Below are positions 1 to 30,419 of a stretch of DNA of 64,000 nt, piece after piece. Source of the DNA: Gadus chalcogrammus (taxonomy: Eukaryota; Chordata; Actinopteri; Gadiformes; Gadidae); NCBI RefSeq assembly GCF_026213295.1, contig NC_079419.1, forward strand, positions 23,273,818 through 23,337,817, written 5' to 3'. Below the pieces are notes generated by a model that worked only from the letters and a program-made list of their open reading frames with translations, made no database searches and was not told the DNA's origin. The position numbers were made by a program, and so were the translations under genes. How positions within the stretch are numbered: position 1 is the stretch's first letter; every line of letters starts with the position of its first letter.

Positions 1-656
1 TTTAGTAGGACTGTGACCAGAGGACTGAAGAAAAAGGCTATAGCTCCCTCGCCCCTTCTCCTGGTACCAGCAGCCTTTAGTGGGACTGTGACCAGGGGAC
101 TGAGGGCTATAATTAGTCACATTAGAATAATTATTTCATGATAGGTCATGTCAGATTTCATATCATGTACTCAAATGATATGTCAAATGATATTAACATC
201 TGTTTCCCAAAGATATTTTTGTAGTGGAAGCTTATGTGATGGCTGGGCTATGCTAGGTTATTAACTTTGGTACACTCCATCAATCCTCAAGCCCCAGCTT
301 GTGCTGTGTAGCTCTCAGGGTTTGGCTGGTGGCCTGGGTATGACCCCTTACCTCACAGAGATGCTACAGCAGAGGGCCGCAGCTGAGAGCTGCTTGGTTG
401 CATTAAACCCCCCTACTTTGACACCAGGTGTGGTGCTGTTTTGCCATAACAAGCCGCTTAAAAATCGACCTGCTAGTGACGTCACGAGTAGCAGTGACCA
501 CCCAGAGGAATGCTTAATGGATCGATCAGCCTAGCAGGCTACCCCAGGGGACCGTACCAACTGGTTGACTGTTCCATCCATCATCCATCTGGGTGTACAC
601 TGCCACGTTTAAACATTGGGCCCTTTCGAAAGGAGACATATCTCAGAGGGACAGTA

Positions 657-888
<232 letters not shown>

Positions 889-1423
889 GATAGAGTATAA
901 TGTTTTTGTTCTGTTCTGCCAGGGGTTTACAATGAGTTGATCCATCTCCTTCAAACAAACCAAGAGGCCTTTTTGGAAAGTGGCCATTGTTTAGAGTAGC
1001 TGTAAACGTGTGTCTGTGTGTGTGCGTGTGCATGTGTGTCTTTGTGTGTGCGTTTATGTGTGTCTTCTCTTGCTTGTGTGTGTCTGTGGTAGGCTGAGGT
1101 AGACAGGTATATAGCGCTGAGGTGACGGCATCCATACAGGCTGTGTCTGCTTGAGGTGATGAACTGCATCTCATGCAGCAGTCCTTGAAGGCTCCCCCTG
1201 AACATTGCTGATAACCTGTCAGTCCGCTTACACACTCTCATGCACACATTCCAGAAGGGCTTCCCAAGTGTCCCAGCACTCACCACCTCCACCTCAGGCC
1301 CAGATGTATGCTCATCTTTCACTGTCTACTTGGTGGTTTCTGTTAGAAAGGTTTGGAACGTCTGGGCTATGTTTGCATGATGTTGCATCATGGGCATCAC
1401 AAGCATACAAAAACACAAATGTG

Positions 1424-1429
<6 letters not shown>

Positions 1430-1515
<86 letters not shown>
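1430..1515 (+). repeat. (CA)n microsatellite
   Basis: Continuous CA run of about 80 bp, followed by CA-rich sequence to 1620. Confidence 0.97.
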
Positions 1516-2353
1516 CATGCACACACGTACATATGCACCCACGCACACAAGCACACACACTTGCACACATGGTTACATGTGCATGTACACACACGTACAT
1601 ACAAAGACAGACACACACACTAGTGTTCATAGGTCCTCATGTCCCCCTCATCTAGTGAATGCCTGAGTCTGTAGGTATGGTTGCGTGTCCTTTTCTGTGT
1701 GTGCGTGCGCAAATGATGCAGCGAAGTGTCAGAATCTTTGAGAACAAATCAACGTGTATGTAAGAGAGTTAACCTGTGTGAGTGTGTGTGTGTGAGTGGA
1801 ACAGTAACATGTAGGAAGACACATTGAGGCTCTTGTCTATCCCATAATTCCCTATTCACCGCTGACTCACAGAGCTTCTCCAAGTGATGTTTAACAGTGA
1901 AGCTGTCTCCCTCGCAGGCAGTGCAGGCAGCATTGCATAGAGAGACAACCTGAAACCAACAGCTTGATGCTCCATCGTTATGATTCACCACACCTCTTCA
2001 GAAGACGAATCTAAACACGAAGAGCTAAACCCTGTCTAAATGCACTGTGGTGGAGGCAGCATGGAGGGAAGTGCTCTGACTCACAAGAGAGCCCCATGCT
2101 GGCTCCTGATCAGCATGTAGAATGTTAAACAGGTCCCCTCTCTGCATTGTCGCACAGCACATCGTGCACTGATACGGTGTAATGGAAGGATTATTCATCA
2201 CGATGATTCCCAGTGCTGTTTTGCTGTGAAACATTCGATGCATTCAATCTATCTATATGTTGGTCTGTCTGTGTATGCGTCTGTCTTTCTGTCTGCCTAC
2301 TTAGCTATCTATCTATCTATTTATTGTAATGCAGTAATAGCGTGGGCCTTGGA

Positions 2354-2695
2354 GTCTCTCTCTCTCTCCCTACCCCCTCTCTCTCTCTTGCCCCCCTATC
2401 TCTCTCTCTCTCCCCTCTCTCTCTCTCTCTCCCCGCTCTCTTTCTCTCTCTCCCCTCTCTCTCTCTCTTGCCCCCCTATCTCTCTCTCTCTCCCCCCTCT
2501 CTCTCTCTCTCTCTCTTGCCCCCCTATCTCTCTCTCTCTCCCCCCTATCTCTCTCTCTCTCTCTCTTGCCCCCCTATCTCTCTCTCTCTCCCCTCTCTTG
2601 CCCCCCTATCTCTCTCTCTCCCCTCTCTTGCCCCCCTATCTCTCTCTCTATCTCCCCTCTCTTGCCCCCCTATCTCTCTCTCTCTTGCCCCCCCC
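2354..2695 (+). repeat. CT-rich minisatellite downstream of abi1 exon 7
   Basis: Repeats of (CT)n followed by TTGCCCCCCTAT. Lies just past the exon 7 donor at 2742. Confidence 0.93.
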
Positions 2696-2742
2696 ACTCT
2701 CACTACGACCCCCCCCACACAGCCCTGGGTTACCCGGGTTAC

Positions 2743-22422
<19,680 letters not shown>

Positions 22423-22452
22423 TCACCGTTTATGATTTGGTCACCGGTGAGA

Positions 22453-22500
22453 CCGGCGATTGGTTGAGAGAGGTGCTGCGAGGACGTAATGCCCAATCAG
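22453..22500. promoter_or_regulatory. CCAAT boxes upstream of abi1
   Basis: GCGATTGG at 22456-22463 gives CCAATCGC on the abi1 strand, and GCCCAATCAG is at 22491-22500. They sit 170-220 bp upstream of the abi1 start codon in locally GC-rich sequence. Confidence 0.5.
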
Positions 22501-22975
22501 ATTAGATTGCGGTGTGAGCTCCAGCGAAACGATAAACGCGCGTCTGCGTCAAATCATGCACTGTCCGTATTATTATTAAAATCAGATTTTTTTTATTCCT
22601 TTAAGTTTGTGGCAAACAATTATCATTTACATCCGTTCACATTTGCACTGAAATAAAGATAGGTTTGGTATCACTAATGTTTGTCTTAAGATAGGCCTAC
22701 CGTTGGAACGGTTACAAATTACGCCAATAACAAATGCAATGCAAAAGCTTTTATTTTCTCTGACATTGTGTCGATGTTATTCATAGCGGTGCTTTAATAA
22801 TATATATTTATCTTAATACCTCAGTAGGTGACCCTCATAACATATTAACGACACATCTGGCAGGTTAATTGTTAGAAACGCTTACGTTGTAAACATGTTT
22901 AGCTTATCCAACAATAAATACACGTTGTACTGGTTTGAACCCTAACGCCAGATAATGACCTGCACAGTGGGCAAC

Positions 22976-23110
22976 ACTACATTTCCCATAATGCTCGGTG
23001 GGTAAATCTTTAGTGAAACAGAGAGTTGTGGGAATTGAAGGAAAATATATTTCGTTTCGCCAACGAGTGTAGGAGGTGTTGCTCGAGAGAACTACAGTTA
23101 CCATAATGCC
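22976..23110 (+). promoter_or_regulatory. ZNF143/Staf-like motifs in the abi1-acbd5 divergent promoter
   Basis: ACTACATTTCCCATAATGC at 22976-22994 and ACTACAGTTACCATAATGCC at 23091-23110 fit the ZNF143/Staf consensus ACTACAATTCCCA.AATGC. A weaker inverted match (GTGGGAATTGAAG) is at 23029. They lie between the abi1 start (22284) and the acbd5 start (23496). A possible untranslated acbd5 exon could end at an AAG/GTAAAC donor near 23300. Confidence 0.65.
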
Positions 23111-23495
23111 CTCCTGATCATACGGTCACTGCTCGGCTCATCCTTGAGATGGGCTTTAACGGAGCCTACTGCAGATAAGGACCAACATAGCCATAGGCTG
23201 TGTTCATGAACACTAAGAGGACAACATAGCAATTGGCTGTTTATAAACACTAAGAGGACGTTTCTGGGGACCTTCTGACAGGCCTGACGTCTGAAACAAG
23301 GTAAACATCAGGGCATGTCTCATTTATCTGCAACCTCCATTCATCTCATGGGTCAAAATAATCCTGCCGTATTTTACAGCTCCTACACACTCACAACGTT
23401 TCTCGGTACATAAGTATTTGTGTGGGCTTAGTGTTTAGACATGTCATGTGTATTGAAGCCTTGAAGATCTCATCTGTCGTCCTGGTCCACACAGC

Positions 23496-26400
23496 ATGGA
23501 GCAGGAGTCCAGCCTGGAGGCCAGGTTTGATGCCGCAGTTGGAGTTATCCGGAGTTTGCCTGAGGATGGTCAGTGTCTGTCCTGTCCCAGTGTCTGTCCT
23601 ATCCCGTCCTATCCCAGTGTCTGTCCTATCTCAGTGTCTGTCCTGTCCCAGCGTCTGTCCTTTCCTGTCTCAATCATTTGACATTCATTGACCTACATTT
23701 GAAAGTGTCATTTTATGGCATGGTCTCTTAATGACAGCAATGTGTTGCTAAAACGCCCTAACATTGCAATATTTGGTCACATATAATCTCAAAAAGCCAA
23801 ATATAGTACTCAAACAATGTTTCAATTTTGACGGAGAAACCCCCAACCATGTCAACCATGTAAAATGTCAACGAAACAACATCATTAAAATTTCTCCTCA
23901 CATAGTATACATGTTCATAATAAATACACATTTTTTTATTTTTTTTTTTATCAAAATATGTATAAAGTTACTTAAAACCCTATAGTTTCCATTTGAAGGA
24001 CTATAACAGGTGACGTTTATCCTATATTATAACTACTTCATTAATATAAAACTAATGATAATAATATTTTGGTCTTAACTCATGGTGATGGATATGATGA
24101 TGTTGATGAGGATAATGATGGTGACTTTAATTAAACATGTCTCTCCCTCAGGGCCATACCAGCCCTCTGACAACATGATGCTGATGTTCTACAGCTACTA
24201 CAAGCAGGCCACGCTGGGGCCCTGCCATGCCCCCAGGCCCATCGGCTTCTGGGACAGTCGGGGGAAGGCTAAATGGTCAGCTTCCTTTTAGCTAAAGAAT
24301 TGTTCAGTTTTTTGTGTGCGTAACGTACTAGAATGCTAGCTAAGAGCTACGTTATCTACAAAACTGATTGGGAGCTTGAATAGAATGAAATGGTACTCTA
24401 ATAATCCAATCATAAATATGGGGGTCACAGCAGAAACTAAGATCATTATAAATAAATATATTTATAGATAAATTAAAAGAGAGAACATAAATAATGAAAA
24501 CAAGAAATATACAAAAAATAAAAACATCTATCTATCTTGTTTATCAACGAGCATTAGTTTCTGTTTATCATGTTTTGAAATTCTAATTTTGTAAGAAGCG
24601 GGAAAACTATTGCAGTTGCATGTGGTCATTAGTTGTATTGATTATATTATTTTGCAAAAGAAGAAGCAGGAGCGATTGTATTAGATGGTAATAGCCGATC
24701 ATCAATTATGTATCCCTTCTTGTGCCTAAAGCAGCCAGGTGTCTGCGATAGTGTTAAAAATGGCTTTCTGTGTGATATTAATGACCATATCTTTATTCCC
24801 TGAGGCCAGAAAAAAACATATACAGCATATGGGGGGAATCCATTGTGAGCAACTATGTGTGCATAATTTAACAGGGTATGGCTTTACACTATATTAAAAC
24901 AATAATAAGGCGGAGTATCTGTTTCACGATTTCTAGGTTGACGTTTTACGTTTATAAACATTGTTATGGCAGAAAGGTACGCTCCCTTTGGTGTTCAGAG
25001 TCCATCCAGTGGGGTGAGCTCAATGTAGTGTTCAAAGCCCCTCTAGTTGGGAGGCGATTTGCATCAACTCAAATGGTGGCATCACTGGCAGGTCTCGATA
25101 TTTGCCTCGGCAGATTATTTTGGTATGTGAGACAGTGTGTGAGACGTCAATAAAGGTCTGATAGAAAATCATGTCTACATGCTGTTATGAGCTATATTAA
25201 TCTATTGCTATTACCTGCTGCTGTCATCTAATATCATTAAGTTTATCGTAGTCAATTTTTGGGAAAATTCTATGACAGTTTTCAGTCTCTTTTTCCAATG
25301 TGTGACGCTTCCAGGTGAGGCTGTGGACATTAGGGATTAGGGACATCCACTTAGGCCAGCCACTACCTTCCCCCCTGTCCCGCCCTGCAACAGGAAAGAG
25401 GGAATCAATTGTGTTCGCCATCGATAGACTTGTAATCTTTGTTTGGGCTCTCTTTGCCCATGTTGCTCACATATGGATGCTAATATTTTTGGTTCTTGGC
25501 AGGGATGCCTGGAGCTCTTTAGGAAATATGACAAAGGAGGAGGCCATGATCAATTATGTTGACGACATTCAACTGGTAAGCTCTTTCAGTATTAACTCTG
25601 ATGTCGTTAAGGTTTAACTAAGTCAAATTAACATGCACTTGGAATTGAAGAAAGAACAAAGCAGACATCCTGATGTTGATTTAGGATTATCTTTCTTATT
25701 CAGTGAGGGGTAAAATCTTCATTCTATAAATTAGAGAAGGAGAATTGCTCTGATTGTGGGAATGGAAAGTAATTGGTTGTCATAGGGAAACTAATGCGAA
25801 ATACTATGTCAAGAAGGTTGTCTAACTAAACATAAACACTTGTTTGATGATAAGATATATTGTATAAATAATTGTTATTATTCAATCAATTAAGACATTT
25901 AGACCCAACATGTACATATACACCTCACAATAAGTACATTTTTCAGAAGAAGGTGAAACAATATATCGCTGTAGGTACAGTAAGGATGTTCGAAGAACCA
26001 AGTGCCAAGAACTAGCATTCTCTAGTTTAAAAAATTCCCTGTATACAACATAAGATTGCTAGGATAAGATGCTGCACAACTAAGTGTATATATAACTAAG
26101 TACGACATGCAATAAATGCGTACATTAAGTGCCAGGACGTACAACATATAATAAGTAGGAGGGGTGGGACGGGATGGCAGACTACGTGAACTCTGAACGG
26201 GTGAGTCTTGAGACTTTTGCGGAAGCTTTTGAGCAACTCGGCAGTCCTGACATCGGCACGGAGTTCGTTTCACATCTGCGGTGCCAAAACAGAGAAGAGT
26301 TGTGAATTTGATGATAGACTTTTGCTTGCTCTTAGCGATGGCAGTACCAGACATCCAGCTGAAGTAGTTAGTAGTAGGTAATCCTGTGTTTTTTTGCACT

Positions 26401-29400
26401 CAGATTCTGGAGACCATCCCAGTCTCGGAGGAGGTGTCAGAGCTTGTAGAGAAGCTGGGTAACTTCTACTCTGAGGTGGACGGAGCTGGAGATCAGGTTG
26501 AGCAGAACGAGGTGGACAAGAGAGCCTTCACAAGACCTTTCGCAGATTGTGCAGGTGAGAGAGTGATTATGATGTTGTTGGTGATGATAATGATAAACAG
26601 AAAGTTAGAGTCCTTTTACCATATTCACTCAGAATGAGCAAGTCAAAGAATAGTTCAAGATGTGTTTTTGACTTTTTTGTTGTCATGTATCATTGATGAA
26701 ATTTAAAAAATAAAATATGCAGATAAGTAGACAGTCAAAGTATATAACAACTATATAAATCCAAACCATTTGCCTCCACCATCTCGCATGTGTTGTCATG
26801 TAACAGAAGTGTAGATGCTCACTTCCTAATTGCCATTTCATCCTGCATGGCTTCTTTCCCCACCAGATGAGCTCAGAAAGCCCAAACCACTGATGGAAGG
26901 CAAGTCCTCGCTGGTTGGCGACACCCTTTTTTTTGTACTTCAGCTCAATCTTAATCACAGACCTTTTTACCAGGGCAGGCAATGCTTTCTCTCTGCCCTC
27001 TGATTAAGTCAGATATACCCTTGACGCTTTAAGTAGAAGAAAGAAAATGTCCTATATAGTCTGTTAATGTGTTTACTGTTCTTCATTAGCTCTACAGTCT
27101 GTCTGATTGTGCTATGCATGCTGCCTCATCCTTTGATTTCACATGTGGTTGGTCGTAGGTGGTACACTGCTTGCTCTGTTTTGCTAGCCTTGTAGAGCTA
27201 GCTGCAAAACTGTGGTTGGTCTCATAAAAATAGTAGATAGATCACATAGGTGACCGATAGTCATCTAATCCCCAATTCAGGCTTCGGGGATTTGTGGGAG
27301 GATATTCAGAACCCAGGAAACGACCGAGATGCAACTAATGATCTCTGCCTGGCCATCTGTGATGGGGATATGGATAAACACAACAACAGAGAGCACATGG
27401 CCGCCAGTAATGAGGATATACAAAACAACAGCTTAGCGTTCAGAAACAAGGAAAGTAGTGATTCAGAATTCAGTGACGTCGAGGGGAGCTCCAATGGAGA
27501 CGACACAGAGGACGAGGACGAGGACCAGGTGGATGAGGAGGAAGCTAAAGGTACCCCTTGGTAGTTTTAGGGTAGCCTTTTGTGTCTAATTTGTGTCATT
27601 AGCATTGCCATTTTCTAAAACACACACATGCTTACAACCTGACAGGGTTTGGTAGACGGGTGCTTTGTTCTGCGATTCAATAGTATTTTTGGGGCCGACA
27701 TACCTTGCAATCACTGTGAATTCCATAGTACTGTTGGAGAGAATGCTGAGAAAGGACATTTGAATTAGAGCTATATCATAGCATTGTTTTGTGCTACAGA
27801 AATTAAAAAAGACATTGAGCTTCTGTGCTCGAACTCCATCAATCAAAAAAAAAAAAAAAAACCTTAAGAACTAAAACTTATCAGTGGGAATTTCTTTATC
27901 TGATTCTCTCTTTTTTGGTTGCTCCTAAGTCCTAATGTCCTTGTCCTGGTTGGCTTCAGGGGGCCCAGAAAGGAGGAGGACCCCCTTCCCCGGGCTACAG
28001 GTCTGGGAGGAGGGCAGGTGGTCGGTGAGCAGCATGGATCCCAGCATGTCCTCCGTCACCAACGGGATCCACAGCTCCTTGAACAGCCAGCTGGAGGACG
28101 AGGAGCTGGCCTCGCTTCAGCCTCATGCACCGAGAAGCTCAAACATGAGAGTCAACGGTCGTCAGAGTGGTGAGACACTAAGACACCGTTTAGGTCCTCT
28201 AAACACATGGAGCACACACACCGTTTAGGTCCTCTGAACACATGCACCACTCACACCGCTTAGGTCCTCTGAACACACACATTGTTAATAATAATAATAA
28301 TAATAATAAATGAAATTTATATAGCGCTTAATATGGTACTCTAAGACTTATTCTAAGACTTACCGCTTATTGTTGAAGTCCTATGTACACATGGAGGACC
28401 ATGTGTGAGTAACACAATAAACCACATGTGAATTTCATTAAACAAATTAATAAATATTTCATACTGACAAAGGTATTTCATTTGTATGATGTACGTACTG
28501 TAAATGTATAAAGTTTTTCCTTGCATACTCCTAGATAACAGTGGTGCCATTCCTGAGAAAAACCACAGAACAGCAGACTCGGACAATGAAGAATTCTGTG
28601 ATTCAATGGAACATCTGGCTATGGAAGAGGCAGGTTGACAAGATAGAGAGTGTGTTTAGTAGTTAGAACTTACACTTAAGTATTTTAATTATTAAGTACT
28701 TTCTAAGAATAGGAAATACCCTTTTAGATGTAATTCATACATGTATTATTTTCCATCTAAGTGTCAGGAATATCTAAATTTCAGTCGTCTGGATTCAGAA
28801 AAACCTCAGGGAGACGAAGGGAGGATGTCAAACAGCACGGACAACCCCTTCTTGAATATGAGTTTGGCACAGTACGAACCCCAAGCTCCTTAACAAGGAG
28901 AGGTAGAGGTAAGCGTACAATGGTGAAAGAATGAATGTTGTTATATATCAAACAAGGTGAAATATATAATTCCCTACTACCTCAAATCCTAAAATGGGTC
29001 ACTTGTTTCAGGGTCCGTGTCACCCAGGACTTTCTCTGGCTCACAGCTGTGTGTCAACATGGTCGCCGCTTGTCAGTGCGTCTCTGCACGAGGACATTCT
29101 GGAGGCGTCACAATGGGTCAAAACAACGAGCAGATAGCTACTGCGCTGCTTAGGTTACAAGAGGACATGGCTAACGTGCTACACAGGCTCCACACGCTGG
29201 AGGTTCTGACTGTCTCACAGGTGAAGACCATTAACGAAAATAACAATCTGCACATTTTTATTTTGTGAAATTAAAACAAATGTTGTAAGATCACTTCCAT
29301 TGTATCAATCCCTTCAAGCGGTTTTAAATTGGGAGATGAGTCGCAGTATGTTTCTAATGTCTTCTTCTTGCTTCTAGTCGAGATCCCAGTCGCCAAGGCA

Positions 29401-29859
29401 GGAGGGATTCTCATCCCTGACGCACAAATTCATTAAAGTAAGTTTCCACCGTCCACAATTGGTCCTCAATGAGATTCCATGATTTTTTTTTATATATTCC
29501 TTTACCTTTTCTTTGGTAAAATAATATAAATCAATGCAACTTCTGTTTCGCAGTTCTGGAAATATCTGTGGTGGCCTTTCCCCTTCTCTCCAATCACAGC
29601 AGCATTGATGACTTTTTGGCCCCTTGTTGCCCATTGGCTGGTTCAGCTATACTTACAGCGGAGGAGAAGGTGAGAACAATACAGTCATAGTCAAATATAC
29701 TGCATACACATATTGAATCTACAAAATGTGAAAAAATATATAATTAAATTTGGTATATTGGTATATTTTGCGGTAAGCAGGGATAGTATACTTCAATGAA
29801 CGCCATACATAGTAATTTTGTTTTTTCAATTGCTGTTTCCTTCTAGGAAAATATGCTGA
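23496..29859 (+). CDS. acbd5: Acyl-CoA-binding domain protein 5, peroxisomal membrane tether
   Basis: Tail-anchored peroxisomal protein that binds very-long-chain acyl-CoA and tethers peroxisomes to the ER through VAPB. Exons: 23496-23568, 24152-24275, 25503-25575, 26404-26554, 26867-26899, 27281-27550, 27960-28169, 28535-28633, 28768-28902, 29012-29220, 29378-29437, 29554-29669, 29847-29859 (TGA). Total 1,566 nt, 521 aa, close to the human length. The ACB domain is at about residues 8-95 (FDAAVGVIRSLP, MLMFYSYYKQAT, KWDAWSSLGNMTKEEAM). An acidic region follows, then a FFAT-like motif EEFCDSME (about 330-337), a coiled coil (NEQIATALLRLQEDM) and a C-terminal membrane segment with basic tail QRRRRKIC. 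Start: first ATG, in the context of the conserved N-terminus. Oddities: intron 5 has a GC donor, and exon 5 is only 33 nt. abi1 lies head to head upstream. Confidence 0.95.
23571..23672 (+). repeat. 17-bp repeat, about 5 copies, overlapping acbd5 exon 1 donor
   Basis: Unit CAGTGTCTGTCCTATCC. The first copy overlaps the exon 1 donor (GTCAGT), so donor and array share bases. Confidence 0.88.
24832..25105 (-). repeat. Unclassified dispersed repeat, copy B (inverted)
   Basis: In acbd5 intron 2. On the minus strand it aligns over its length with copy A at 21419-21650 and carries an extra internal segment in which a CTCTGAACAC-type block is doubled. The two copies enclose the abi1/acbd5 divergent promoter. 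Confidence 0.7.
28185..28283 (+). repeat. 35-bp repeat, 3 copies, next to acbd5 exon 7 donor
   Basis: ACCGTTTAGGTCCTCTGAAC recurs at 28185, 28220 and 28255, beginning 15 bp past the donor. Confidence 0.88.
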
Positions 29860-29993
29860 GCAGGACTATGCAATGTTAACCGTTCAGGAGTGCTTCTCAC
29901 ATGAGGGGAGAAGTAAAATGGTTTCGGAAGAATTCCATCCCCCAAGGGAAGTGGTGAACAGCCATGTTGAAACAAAAACATGTCTGAAAGGGA

Positions 29994-29999
29994 AATAAA
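29994..29999 (+). terminator. acbd5: acbd5 candidate poly(A) signal
   Basis: AATAAA 135 bp after the acbd5 stop codon. The following 30000-30400 is AT-rich with no gene seen, up to the LINE. Confidence 0.5.
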
Positions 30000-30419
30000 C
30001 ATTGTATACAAACTGCAAAAATACATTGTATTTTTCTGCATGTAGCACCTTGGGTTGGAGACGACTCCATGAAAAGATGTTTCAGGTAATGGTTTAGTAA
30101 GTACAGTCACCTAGTTGGAACTGGTTCAGGTACTTTATTGCAATAGATTTAGAAAATTAAAATGGCCTTTTTAAACAGTTCTAATGTTTTGACCAACTGT
30201 AGTTTTATTTATGTCATATAATTTGCCAAAATAGTAAGCCTATAGCTGGACCTGATAATTTTTTTTTAATTAATTTAATTAAATTTTTAATGATTAAACC
30301 AATTGAGCCTTCTCTTTTTATTTTCTAAATGTTTTTCAAACATTATTTGAACAAATTAGAAGTTGATGATATTTCAAACCAATGGGGTAATGACTCATGA
30401 ATAAACACTCGCATGGGAT

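Noticed and set aside
26000..26390. Possible retroelement fragment in acbd5 intron 3
   Set aside because: The sequence felt familiar (GGTGAGTCTTGAGACTTTTG), but I could not define ends, domains or a family.
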